This document shows, one piece after another, positions 1-6,672 of a stretch of 9,660 bases of DNA. The notes under the pieces were generated by a model, which saw nothing but the letters and a program-made list of their open reading frames with translations, ran no database searches and was not told where the DNA came from. The position numbers and the translations under genes were made by a program. The DNA is from Gammaproteobacteria bacterium (GTDB taxonomy: Bacteria > Pseudomonadota > Gammaproteobacteria > S012-40), in the NCBI GenBank assembly GCA_026982215.1, contig JALSHN010000371.1, positions 1 through 9,660 of the forward strand, given 5' to 3'. Every line of letters begins with the position of its first letter. Position 1 is the stretch's first letter.

Positions 1-1055
1 GCCGAGGGGGGTGTGGAAGCGGCCTCTTCCTGCACCGGAGCCTCCTCCTCCCGGCGGCCGCGCTTGGCCACCCACCAAGCACCGGCGAAGCTGGCCACGC
101 CCAGGGAGAGGAAGGCCATATGGGGCATGCCGGGAATGAGGCCGATGGTGGTGAGCACCGCGCCGGTGACCATCAGGCTGCGGGGATCTTCGAACACTTG
201 GGCGGCGAATTGCTGGCCCATGTTCTGTTCCGAGGACACCCGGGTGACGATGATGGCGGTGGCGGTGGAGAGCAGCAGCGAGGGGATCTGGGCCACCAGG
301 CCGTCACCGATGGTGAGCAGGGTGTAGTTCTCCACCGCTTCGCCAAGGGGCAGTCCGTGCTGGGCAGTGCCGATGATCAGACCGCCGACGATGTTGATGA
401 ACAGAATCAACACCCCGGCGATGGCATCCCCCCGGACGAATTTGCTCGCCCCGTCCATGGCCCCGTAGAAATCGGCCTCGCGCACCACGTCCTCGCGCCG
501 GGCCTGGGCCTCCTCTTGGGTGATCATGCCGGCGTTCAAATCGGCATCGATGGCCATTTGCTTGCCGGGCATGGAATCGAGGGTGAACCGCGCCGAGACC
601 TCGGAGACCCGGCCAGCCCCCTTGGTGACCACCACGAAATTGATGATCACCAGAATGGCGAACACCACCAGCCCCACCGCGTAGTTGCCCCCCACCACGA
701 AGGCGCCGAAGGCCTCGATGACCTTGCCAGCGGCATCAGCTCCGGTATGCCCCTCCAGCAGCACTACCCGGGTGGAGGCGATGTTCAACGCCAGGCGCAG
801 CAGGGTGGCCAGCAACAACACCGTGGGAAAGACGGAGAAATCCAACGGCCGCTTGACATAGACGCAGGCCAGCAACACCACCAGGGAAATGGAGATGTTG
901 AAGGTGAAAAAGAGGTCCAGCAGAAATGGCGGCAGCGGCAGGATCACCATCGCCAGCACCGCCAGCAACATCAACGGCGCCCCCAGGCCGCCCTTGTGCA
1001 CTGCCTCGCGCAGTTGACCGGTGACCTGGCTCAAGGGAAGACGCAATTCCGCCAT
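1..1055 (-). CDS. flhA: Flagellar export gate protein FlhA (N-terminal part, cut by the window edge)
   Basis: FlhA is the large inner-membrane component of the flagellar type III export apparatus. It couples proton flow to export and docks substrate-chaperone complexes through its cytoplasmic domain. The reading frame was followed by hand from the ATG at 1055 and stays open for 351 codons to the window edge. It begins MAELRLPLSQVTG and is followed by alternating hydrophobic segments. The FHIPEP-family signature lies at about residues 149-176, including MPGKQMAIDADLNAG. The following loop, MDGASKFVRGD, places Asp210 where Salmonella FlhA has its functionally important Asp208 (alignment from memory). 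The visible part is the membrane domain plus the start of the charged linker (AKRGRREEE, then acidic). The whole C-terminal cytoplasmic domain lies outside the window. It is the last visible gene of the operon, 48 nt after flhB, with its own strong ribosome-binding site. Family length is about 690-700 aa. Confidence 0.97.
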   Translation of the reverse strand, partial: MAELRLPLSQVTGQLREAVHKGGLGAPLMLLAVLAMVILPLPPFLLDLFFTFNISISLVVLLACVYVKRPLDFSVFPTVLLLATLLRLALNIASTRVVLLEGHTGADAAGKVIEAFGAFVVGGNYAVGLVVFAILVIINFVVVTKGAGRVSEVSARFTLDSMPGKQMAIDADLNAGMITQEEAQARREDVVREADFYGAMDGASKFVRGDAIAGVLILFINIVGGLIIGTAQHGLPLGEAVENYTLLTIGDGLVAQIPSLLLSTATAIIVTRVSSEQNMGQQFAAQVFEDPRSLMVTGAVLTTIGLIPGMPHMAFLSLGVASFAGAWWVAKRGRREEEAPVQEEAASTPPS

Positions 1056-1061
1056 GGACGA

Positions 1062-1066
1062 CTCCT
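1062..1066 (-). promoter_or_regulatory. Ribosome-binding site of flhA
   Basis: The minus strand reads AGGAG six bases before the ATG at 1055. This fixes the flhA start and shows independent initiation. flhA is the only flagellar gene here separated from its predecessor by a gap of tens of bases. I see no convincing promoter in the 48-nt gap, which contains the palindrome GCGGCCGC at 1081-1088. Confidence 0.75.
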
Positions 1067-1103
1067 GCTGGATGGGATGGGCGGCCGCCGCTCAAGGGGC
1101 CGT

Positions 1104-2231
1104 TCAGCGTCGAAATTCTGGCGGAATGGGAACGTCGTCCACTCTGAGATCCTTGGGCCTTCGGCCCCTGCCGGCCTGGATCTGGTAGAGATAGGCCAGC
1201 ACTCGCGCCACCGCCTCGTAGAGCCCCGCGGGGATCTCCTCGTCGACGCGGGTGGAGAAATACAAGGCGCGTGCCAGTGGCGGGGAGGCCACCAGCGGCA
1301 CCTCGTTGTCACGGGCGATCTCGCGGATACGGGCGGCCAGCTCATCCTGGCCCTTGGCCACCACCTTGGGTGCCCCCATGCTGGCCTGGTCGTAACGCAG
1401 GGCCACGGCGAAATGGGAGGGGTTGGTGATCACCACGTCGGCCTTGGGCACCTCGGCCATCATCCGCTGCTGAGCCATGGCCATCTGGGCCTGGCGGATG
1501 CGGGCCTTCACCTCCGGGCTGCCCTCGGTCTGCTTGCGCTCTTCCTTGACCTCACGCAGGGTCATCTTCAATTGCCGCCGGTGCTCCCAGATCTGGAAGG
1601 GGATGTCGATGGCGGCCACCACCACCAGGGCCGAGGAAATCAGCAAGAAGAACCACACCAGCAGCTCGCCGGCCTCCCCCAGGGCCAACGGCAGATCGGC
1701 CAGCCCCAGCACCATGATCTCCTCACGCCACCACCACATGACCGCCGCCGCCAAGGCCCCCACCAGGGCGACCTTGAGCAAGGCCTTCACCAGCTCCACC
1801 AGGCTGCGGGCCGAGACGATGCGTTTGGTCCCCTGGATGGGATCCACCTTACTCCACTTGGGCCGCAAGGCCTCCCAGGAAAAATTCCACCCGCCCACCA
1901 GCAGATTGCCCACCACCGCGAACACCACCAGCAGCCCCAGCAAGGGGGTGATGGTGAACAAGCCATGGAACAAGCTGTCGAGGAAGAATCCCACTGCCGC
2001 CTCGGGATCGAAGATCAGCTCCCGCGGGGCCCCCAGCGCGGCGCTGAGATCGTCCAGCAGCCGGGCGCTCATCCACGGGCCGAGAAACAACAGCGCCGTG
2101 GCGGAGAACAACATGGCAATCAGGGTGGAGAGCTCGCGGGAACGGGGCGTCTGCCCTTTGCGGCGGGCATCCTGAATCCGCTTCTGGGTCGGCTCCTCGG
2201 TCTTTTCCTGGCCGTTCTGGTCCTCGGCCAT
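1104..2231 (-). CDS. flhB: Flagellar export switch protein FlhB
   Basis: FlhB is the export-gate protein whose self-cleaved cytoplasmic domain switches the apparatus from rod/hook to filament substrates. The 375-aa product has the usual family length. It starts with the typical polar N-terminus (EKTEEPTQKRIQDARRKGQ at 9-27), followed by four membrane segments near 34-51, 90-112, 146-166 and 187-208. The cytoplasmic domain contains the linker RQLKMTLREVKEE and then the autocleavage motif at residues 270-273. That motif reads NPSH, not the usual NPTH, so Thr is replaced by Ser while the Asn-Pro scissile pair and the His are kept. The rest of FlhB-CC (VAKGQDELAARIREIA, then EVPLVASPPLARALY) is intact. 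The ATG shares its A with the TGA of fliR (TGATG), so translation is probably coupled; the upstream SD is only a weak G-rich stretch. Confidence 0.98.
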   Translation of the reverse strand: MAEDQNGQEKTEEPTQKRIQDARRKGQTPRSRELSTLIAMLFSATALLFLGPWMSARLLDDLSAALGAPRELIFDPEAAVGFFLDSLFHGLFTITPLLGLLVVFAVVGNLLVGGWNFSWEALRPKWSKVDPIQGTKRIVSARSLVELVKALLKVALVGALAAAVMWWWREEIMVLGLADLPLALGEAGELLVWFFLLISSALVVVAAIDIPFQIWEHRRQLKMTLREVKEERKQTEGSPEVKARIRQAQMAMAQQRMMAEVPKADVVITNPSHFAVALRYDQASMGAPKVVAKGQDELAARIREIARDNEVPLVASPPLARALYFSTRVDEEIPAGLYEAVARVLAYLYQIQAGRGRRPKDLRVDDVPIPPEFRR

Positions 2232-3004
2232 CAGCGCGCCCCCAGTCCCGCCATGGCCGAGAAGGCCAGTCCGAGCAAGTCACGCAGGTGCCAATAGGCC
2301 GAGGACAGGGTATAGGTCATGACGAAAAACCCCCCGACGATGGTGAGGATGAAGCCGACGGCGAAGATGTTGAGCTGGGGCGCTGCCCGTCCCATCACCC
2401 CCAGCGCGGCGTTGACCATCAGCAAGGCCACCACCGCCGGCAGGGCCACCAGCACCGCGCCAACGAACATCTGCGCCCCCCAGGCGGCCACCCGCCAATA
2501 ATCGGCCACCACCAGCCCCGTCCCCGGCGGCAAGTGCGCGAAACTGTCGTGAACCAGCAGGATGAGCACATGGTGGCCGTCCATGGTGAAAAACAACAGC
2601 GTCACCAACAGCAGGTAGAACATGCTCAGCACCGGGGCCTGGGCGCCGTTGCTGGGATCGATCATCAAGGAAAATCCCAGTCCCATCTGCATGGCGATGA
2701 TCTGCCCGGCCACGGTGAAGGCGGCGAAGGCCAAATTGAGCAGAAATCCCATGGCGATACCGATGAGCATCTCCGAGAGGATCTGCCCCACCCCGCTCAA
2801 GGAAAAAGGCGAGAAACCGGATACCGGTCCCACCGTGGGGGCAATGACGGCGGTGAGTGCCAGGGCGAAGATCAACCGCACCCGCGCCGGCACCGCCATG
2901 GCGGAGAAAATGGGGGCACTGGTGATCATGGCGGCGATGCGCACGAAAGGCAGGAAATAGCCGGCGATGACGGCGTTGAGACTCTCGGCGCTGAGCGGCA
3001 GCAT
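2231..3004 (-). CDS. fliR: Flagellar export gate protein FliR
   Basis: FliR forms the export gate with FliP and FliQ in a FliP5-FliQ4-FliR1 complex, inside the MS ring of the basal body. The 257-aa product matches the family length of about 260 and is almost wholly hydrophobic, with about six membrane segments. Recognisable family features are the motif AVPARVRLIFAL at 37-48, the region EMLIGIAMGFLLNLAF, the sequence MGLGFSLMIDPSNG, and a C-terminal stretch NIFAVGFILTIVGGF. The ATG at 3004 follows the fliQ stop by 4 nt. The SD is poor (GAG near the start), which fits translational coupling to fliQ. The stop overlaps the start codon of flhB by one base. Confidence 0.97.
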   Translation of the reverse strand: MLPLSAESLNAVIAGYFLPFVRIAAMITSAPIFSAMAVPARVRLIFALALTAVIAPTVGPVSGFSPFSLSGVGQILSEMLIGIAMGFLLNLAFAAFTVAGQIIAMQMGLGFSLMIDPSNGAQAPVLSMFYLLLVTLLFFTMDGHHVLILLVHDSFAHLPPGTGLVVADYWRVAAWGAQMFVGAVLVALPAVVALLMVNAALGVMGRAAPQLNIFAVGFILTIVGGFFVMTYTLSSAYWHLRDLLGLAFSAMAGLGAR

Positions 3005-3008
3005 GGTC

Positions 3009-3278
3009 TCAGCCGATGAGGAAGGGGATGTCCTCGAACACCCGCCGCAGGTAGTCCAGCAGCAACCCGAGCATGTACGGCCCGGCCACCATCAGGGTCA
3101 CCAAGGTGATCAACAGCTTGGGGATGAAGCTCAAGGTCATCTCGTTGATCTGGGTGGCGGCCTGGAACATGCTCACCAGCAGCCCCACCGCCAAGGCCGG
3201 CAGCAGGATGATGCTCACCAGCACCACGATGAGCTCCAGGGTCCGGTGAAACACGTCCAGCACCACTTCCGGGGTCAT
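3009..3278 (-). CDS. fliQ: Flagellar export gate protein FliQ
   Basis: FliQ is the small two-helix subunit of the FliPQR export gate. With the ATG at 3278 the product is 89 aa, the standard family length. It has two hydrophobic helices near residues 14-37 and 53-77. The well-conserved loop between them (GLLVSMFQAATQINEMTL, starting at 32) identifies the family. A GTG codon directly before this ATG, at 3281, could add one residue. The ATG is preferred because GAGGG lies 4 nt upstream of it but only 1 nt from the GTG. That SD overlaps the TGA of fliP. fliR follows after 4 nt. Confidence 0.97.
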   Translation of the reverse strand: MTPEVVLDVFHRTLELIVVLVSIILLPALAVGLLVSMFQAATQINEMTLSFIPKLLITLVTLMVAGPYMLGLLLDYLRRVFEDIPFLIG

Positions 3279-3285
3279 CACGCCC

Positions 3286-4029
3286 TCACAAATAGAAGCT
3301 GGAGGCCAGGGTGCCCATGATCAGCGTCCAGCCATCCACCAGCACGAACAGCATGATCTTGAAAGGCAGAGAAATCATCATCGGCGAGAGCATCATCATC
3401 CCCATGGCCATCAATACCGAGGCCACCACCAGATCGATCACCAGGAAGGGGATGTAGATGAGAAAACCGATCTGAAACGCCGTCTTCAGCTCGGAGGTGA
3501 TGAATGCCGGTACCAACACCGACCAGGGCAGATCCTCCGGCCCTTGCAGCTCACCCACATCGGCGATCTTGGCGAACATCTCGATATCACTCTCACGGGT
3601 CTGCCCCAGCATAAAGGTACGCAGCGGCGCCTGGGCACGGGCGAAGGCCTGGTCGATCTCGATCTGCTCGTCCAGATAAGGCAACACTGCCTCGTCTTTG
3701 ATGCGATCGAACACCGGCGCCATGATGAACAGCGTGAGAAACAACGCCAGCCCGATGATGATCTGGCTGGAGGGGGCCTGCATCAGGCCGATGGCCTGGC
3801 GGAGGATGGCCAGGACGATGACGATGCGAGTGAAGGCGGTGAGCATCATCAACCCTGCCGGCAGCAGGGTCAGCACCGTCATGATGGCGAGGATCTGCAG
3901 GCTCACCGACCAGGTCTGGGTGTCACCGTCCCGAGTCACGGTGAGGGCCTCGATAGCCGGTGTCTGGGCCCACAGCGGAGTACTGACAAAAAGCAGCAAC
4001 CCCAGCAACACCCAGGCCTTACGCCCCAT
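3286..4029 (-). CDS. fliP: Flagellar export gate protein FliP
   Basis: FliP is the pentameric core subunit of the flagellar export gate. The product from the ATG at 4029 is 247 aa, a normal length. It has a cleavable signal peptide (residues 1-21, hydrophobic core VLLGLLLFVS, likely cleavage after PLWA), as is typical of FliP. Both family signatures are present: MMLTAFTRIVIVLAILR at 61-77 and TAFQIGFLIYIPFLVIDLVV at 183-202. The open frame continues upstream to 4428, but that part is only the shadow of fliO. The start at 4029 is fixed by a perfect AGGAGG and by the signal peptide. The gene begins inside the last 11 bases of fliO, and fliQ follows after a 7-nt gap. Confidence 0.97.
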   Translation of the reverse strand: MGRKAWVLLGLLLFVSTPLWAQTPAIEALTVTRDGDTQTWSVSLQILAIMTVLTLLPAGLMMLTAFTRIVIVLAILRQAIGLMQAPSSQIIIGLALFLTLFIMAPVFDRIKDEAVLPYLDEQIEIDQAFARAQAPLRTFMLGQTRESDIEMFAKIADVGELQGPEDLPWSVLVPAFITSELKTAFQIGFLIYIPFLVIDLVVASVLMAMGMMMLSPMMISLPFKIMLFVLVDGWTLIMGTLASSFYL

Positions 4030-4450
4030 CGCCTCCCTCCTCGCGCCGGCGCAAGGCCTGGCGCAGGCGCTCCGGGAAGGCCGATGGCGGCGCCGCCACC
4101 TCGATGGGCTCACGCAACACGTGCAACGCCCGCACCTGCCCCGGGGCCACGCCAATGAGCAACTGCTCGCCGCCCACCTCCACCACCACCAGACGCTCCC
4201 GTGCCCCCAGCGGCAATGCCGCCACCACCTTGAGACGCCCGCCGCCCCCCGGGGCCAGCCCCTGCAAGCGCCGCAACACCCAGGCCGATAGCAGCACCAG
4301 CCCCACCACCAGCCCCAGGGCCAGCAGGGTCTTGAAGGCATAAGACACCGTGTCCACCGGCACGGCCGCCGCCCCGCCGGCGCCTTCCGCGGCCCAGACC
4401 GCCCACGGAATCGGGGCGGCGATGACAACGAAGGCCCGCATCCATCTCAT
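4019..4450 (-). CDS. fliO: Flagellar biosynthesis protein FliO
   Basis: FliO is a membrane protein that helps FliP assemble into the export gate. It is the most variable member of this operon. The 143-aa product has an N-terminal hydrophobic signal-like segment (residues 5-20, possible cleavage after AVWA) and one clear membrane helix at about 38-59. A basic stretch follows, then the conserved cytoplasmic patch LPLGARERLVVVEVGG (79-94) with LLIGVAPGQVRALHVL. The ATG at 4450 overlaps the fliN stop as ATGA, so translation is probably coupled. The 3' end overlaps fliP by 11 nt. The assignment rests on the short conserved patch, the topology and the position between fliN and fliP. Confidence 0.93.
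   Translation of the reverse strand: MRWMRAFVVIAAPIPWAVWAAEGAGGAAAVPVDTVSYAFKTLLALGLVVGLVLLSAWVLRRLQGLAPGGGGRLKVVAALPLGARERLVVVEVGGEQLLIGVAPGQVRALHVLREPIEVAAPPSAFPERLRQALRRREEGGDGA
4036..4041 (-). promoter_or_regulatory. Ribosome-binding site of fliP
   Basis: The minus strand has a full AGGAGG six bases before the fliP ATG at 4029, lying inside the 3' end of fliO. It decides the fliP start against the long upstream extension of the frame. It is the strongest SD in the flagellar operon, so FliP may be made independently of fliO translation. Confidence 0.8.
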
Positions 4451-4875
4451 TTGAGTTTTTTCACCCGTTCCATGGCCGAGATGACATCGGTGAGGCGGAT
4501 GCCGAATTTCTCGTTCACCACCACTACCTCGCCGTGGGCGATGAGGGTACCGTTGACCATCACGTCCAGCGGTTCACCCGCCAGGCGGTCCAGCTCCACC
4601 ACCGATCCTTGATTGAGTTTGAGCAGATTGCGGATGGAGATCTGGGTACGGCCGATCTCCATGGAGATCACTACGGGGATGTCCAGGATCATGTCCAGGT
4701 TCACCCCCTCGCCGTCCTCGCCCTCGTGCTCCAGCTCCTCGAACTCGGCCGGTGCGGGACTATCACCGTCCCCACCCTCCGCCGCAGAGCCCCCCCCCTC
4801 CCCGGCCTCCTCCAGGGCGGCGGCCCACTCGTCGGCCAGATCCTGATCCTGGGTCTTGTCGTCTTCGTCGCTCAT
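4447..4875 (-). CDS. fliN: Flagellar motor switch protein FliN
   Basis: FliN forms the lower part of the C-ring together with FliM. It takes part in rotational switching and in docking the FliH-FliI export ATPase complex. The 142-aa product has an acidic, Gly-rich N-terminal half (residues 1-57) with the short conserved helix DEWAAALEE at 15-23. The SpoA domain covers 58-140: NLDMILDIPVVISMEIGRT, then LNQGSVVELDRLAGEPLDVMVNG and a C-terminal EKFGIRLTDV. The size is close to that of Salmonella FliN (137 aa). Both ends overlap neighbours by ATGA (with fliM upstream and fliO downstream), pointing to coupled translation of the two switch proteins. Confidence 0.98.
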   Translation of the reverse strand: MSDEDDKTQDQDLADEWAAALEEAGEGGGSAAEGGDGDSPAPAEFEELEHEGEDGEGVNLDMILDIPVVISMEIGRTQISIRNLLKLNQGSVVELDRLAGEPLDVMVNGTLIAHGEVVVVNEKFGIRLTDVISAMERVKKLK

Positions 4876-5981
4876 TGACTCTCGCTCCCGTTGTCACTCG
4901 CTTGCGGGGGCGCCGTCTCGCCGTCCGCCTCCGTCCGTTCGCCGTCCGCCTCCGCGCCACCGGCCTCCCCCCCCCGCTCCTGGGCCTCCAGCTCGGCCAG
5001 GGAAGCGGCCAGTTGCGGCTGGGTGACGGGTTCGAGGACCTTCAAGGCCTTCTTGCCGTTGGAGACCCCGAAACGACAGCGGTACACCGGCACCTCGGCG
5101 GCCCGCAGGGTGACCTGCTCCGGCAGTTCGATGGGGATGACGTCGCCCGGCTCCAGGGCCTGGAGCTCGCGCAGGCTGAGCACCACCTCGCAGAGATTGG
5201 CGGAGAGTTCCAAAGGGGCCTCCATGATCTCCTCGCGCAGGGCGACGGTCCACCGCTCGTCCATCTCCACGTGGTCGGAGAGCACCCCGGCATCGAGCAG
5301 ATCGCGAATGGGCTCCAGCATCAGATAGGGCAAGGTGACGTGAAACTCCCCGCCCCCACCGTCCAGTTCCACCTGGAAGGTGTTCACCACCACCACCTCC
5401 GAGGGGGAGACGATGTTGGCGAAATGGGGATTCACCTCCGAGCTGTTGAAGACGAAATCCACGTTCATCACCGGGGCCCAGGCCTCTTTGAGGTCCTCGA
5501 AGGCCAGCTCGAGGATGTTGTGGACGATCTTGAGCTCGGTGGGGGTGAACTCGCGCCCCTCGATCTTGGTGTGGAAGCGCCCCTCGCCGCCGAAATAGTT
5601 GTCGACGATGATGTAGACCAGCTTGGGATCGAACACGAACAGGCCGGTGCCACGCAATGGCGGCATGCGCACCATGTTGAGGCTGGTGGGCACGAACAAC
5701 GAGTGGATGTACTCGGCGAACTTCATCATCTGCACGCCGTTGGCGGTGATCTCGGCATTACGGCGCAATTTATTGAACAGACTGATGCGAAAATAGCGTG
5801 CGAAACGCTCGTTGATCATCTCCAGGGTGGGCATGCGCCCACGGACGATGCGGTCCTGGGAGGCGAAATCGAACGGGGCGATCCCTTCCCGCGGCGCCTC
5901 GTCGTTCTCCGTCTCCACCTCACCGCCGGAGACCCCGTGGAGCAGGGCATCGATCTCGTCCTGGGAAAGCAGATCGTCCAC
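4872..5981 (-). CDS. fliM: Flagellar motor switch protein FliM
   Basis: FliM is the C-ring protein that binds phosphorylated CheY and, through FliG, sets the direction of motor rotation. The 369-aa product begins with the CheY-binding motif LSQDEIDALL at 5-14. The CheC-like middle domain follows, with the GGEG motif at 131-134 and FTPTE at 145-149. A C-terminal SpoA-like domain lies at about 245-320. Residues from about 330 to 369 form an acidic, low-complexity tail absent from typical FliM proteins (about 320-335 aa); part of it comes from a 21-base tandem repeat. The start is a GTG at 5981: an in-frame TGA lies two codons upstream, so no earlier start is possible. An AGGG about 8 nt before it could serve as SD. 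fliL ends 11 nt upstream. Confidence 0.97.
   Translation of the reverse strand: MDDLLSQDEIDALLHGVSGGEVETENDEAPREGIAPFDFASQDRIVRGRMPTLEMINERFARYFRISLFNKLRRNAEITANGVQMMKFAEYIHSLFVPTSLNMVRMPPLRGTGLFVFDPKLVYIIVDNYFGGEGRFHTKIEGREFTPTELKIVHNILELAFEDLKEAWAPVMNVDFVFNSSEVNPHFANIVSPSEVVVVNTFQVELDGGGGEFHVTLPYLMLEPIRDLLDAGVLSDHVEMDERWTVALREEIMEAPLELSANLCEVVLSLRELQALEPGDVIPIELPEQVTLRAAEVPVYRCRFGVSNGKKALKVLEPVTQPQLAASLAELEAQERGGEAGGAEADGERTEADGETAPPQASDNGSESQ
4918..4954. repeat. In-frame 21-bp tandem repeat in the fliM 3' end
   Basis: The 16-base sequence TCGCCGTCCGCCTCCG occurs twice without mismatch, at 4918-4933 and 4939-4954, with a period of 21 bases (seven codons). On the coding strand it gives EADGERT followed by EADGET, part of the acidic tail of FliM. 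It looks like a local duplication by slippage. Confidence 0.8.
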
Positions 5982-5992
5982 GACTCAAGCCC

Positions 5993-6508
5993 TCACTGGA
6001 CGATGAGACTGGTGATGTAGACCTCCTCGACGCCGGGCTCGCCGATCTCCTTTTCCAACACCGCCTGGATTCGCTTCAGGGCCTCGTGGCGCAGCGTCTC
6101 CTTGCCCTGCGGCGAGCCCAGATCCTCCACCGTCTGGCTGGAGAGCAACAACACCAGCTCGTTGCGGATCCGCGGCATGTGCAGCACCAAGGCATCGATG
6201 GCCTCCTGGCTGCGCGCCATCACATCCAGCTTGGCCTGCAAAAAACGCATGCGGCCGTTGTCATTGATGTTCACCACGATGGGTTCGAGGGTGTGATAGA
6301 TGGCCGGCTTGGGCTCCTCCTGCTTGGCCACCTGTTGATGACCGCCCCCGCCGCCCTGATTGAAAGCACCCATGGACTTGAGCATGAAGAACATCGCTCC
6401 GGCGGTGGTGGCGGCGACAAACAGACCGCCGACGATCACCAGCACAATGATCTTGCCGGTACCGCCTCCGCCCTTCTTCTCTTCGCCTTCGCTGTCGTCT
6501 TCCGCCAT
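5993..6508 (-). CDS. fliL: Flagellar basal body-associated protein FliL
   Basis: FliL is a single-pass inner-membrane protein around the stator units that supports motor torque. The product from the ATG at 6508 is 171 aa. It has a short acidic cytoplasmic N-terminus, one membrane helix at about 20-43, a Gly-rich linker (QGGGGGHQQ), and a periplasmic domain. The periplasmic domain carries the family pattern YHTLEPIVVNINDNGRMRFLQ and ends in VYITSLIVQ. A TTG three codons upstream (6517) is an alternative start, but it abuts the AGGA directly. The ATG has that AGGA at 9 nt, so it is preferred. FliL is the first gene of the operon, about 33 nt after the predicted sigma-54 start site. fliM begins 11 nt after its stop. 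Confidence 0.95.
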   Translation of the reverse strand: MAEDDSEGEEKKGGGGTGKIIVLVIVGGLFVAATTAGAMFFMLKSMGAFNQGGGGGHQQVAKQEEPKPAIYHTLEPIVVNINDNGRMRFLQAKLDVMARSQEAIDALVLHMPRIRNELVLLLSSQTVEDLGSPQGKETLRHEALKRIQAVLEKEIGEPGVEEVYITSLIVQ

Positions 6509-6517
6509 GCCTGCCAA

Positions 6518-6524
6518 TCCTCTC
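6518..6524 (-). promoter_or_regulatory. Ribosome-binding site of fliL
   Basis: The minus strand reads GAGAGGA, ending 9 nt before the ATG at 6508. The spacing supports that ATG and argues against the TTG at 6517, which would touch the SD. Confidence 0.6.
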
Positions 6525-6551
6525 GCGCTCGTTCAAGGTGCGTCAGGGCAG

Positions 6552-6567
6552 AGCAAGGCATGTGCCA
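6552..6567 (-). promoter_or_regulatory. Sigma-54 (RpoN) promoter of the fliL-flhA operon
   Basis: The minus strand reads TGGCACATGCCTTGCT. This matches the RpoN consensus TGGCACG-N4-TTGCW at all but one conserved position and has the required GG-N10-GC spacing between the -24 and -12 elements. Transcription would start near 6541, leaving a leader of roughly 33 nt before the fliL ATG. RpoN with a FleQ/FlrA-type activator is the known control of this gene class in Pseudomonas and Vibrio, so the site fits its context. The activator itself is not in the window. Confidence 0.9.
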
Positions 6568-6583
6568 GGCACAAGAGAATTAC

Positions 6584-6595
6584 TTGATTTTTCAA
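6584..6595. promoter_or_regulatory. Possible activator site upstream of the sigma-54 promoter
   Basis: TTGATTTTTCAA is an inverted repeat (TTGA and TCAA around four T) in an AT-rich patch at about 6577-6605, within otherwise very GC-rich DNA. It lies about 17 bp upstream of the -24 element. Its position suits an enhancer-binding protein or a bent-DNA site. It does not match the FleQ consensus I remember (GTCAA...TTGAC), so the identity of any binder is open. Confidence 0.3.
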
Positions 6596-6644
6596 TATCT
6601 TAACAACAGAATCCCACTCGGGGCGACGAAATATTGGCGGAAAG

Positions 6645-6664
6645 GGCGGGCCGAGCGGCCCGCC
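6645..6664 (-). terminator. GC-rich hairpin after the YjfB-like gene
   Basis: GGCGGGCC and GGCCCGCC form a perfect 8-bp stem around a 4-base loop, starting 8 nt after the stop codon of the small gene. On the minus strand it is followed by CTTTCC, only a short T run, so it is an imperfect intrinsic terminator. It would separate the mutS-like/yjfB-like transcript from the fliL promoter. Confidence 0.55.
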
Positions 6665-6672
6665 GGAAGGAC

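Noticed and set aside
1081..1088. Palindrome GCGGCCGC in the flhB-flhA gap
   Set aside because: An 8-bp palindrome of this composition is expected by chance in such GC-rich DNA, and no wider dyad or regulatory context surrounds it.
120..2297. A 725-codon open frame on the + strand
   Set aside because: It is antisense to flhA and flhB. Its product is a His/Gln/Gly/Arg-rich string with no domain, as expected for the opposite strand of GC-rich genes.
4030..4428. N-terminal extension of the fliP frame
   Set aside because: It is Arg/Trp/Cys-rich and out of frame over fliO. The signal peptide and AGGAGG place the fliP start at 4029.
4752..6020. A 422-codon + strand frame over fliM
   Set aside because: Antisense shadow of fliM/fliN, His- and Gly-rich with no recognisable motif; fliM is certain on the other strand.
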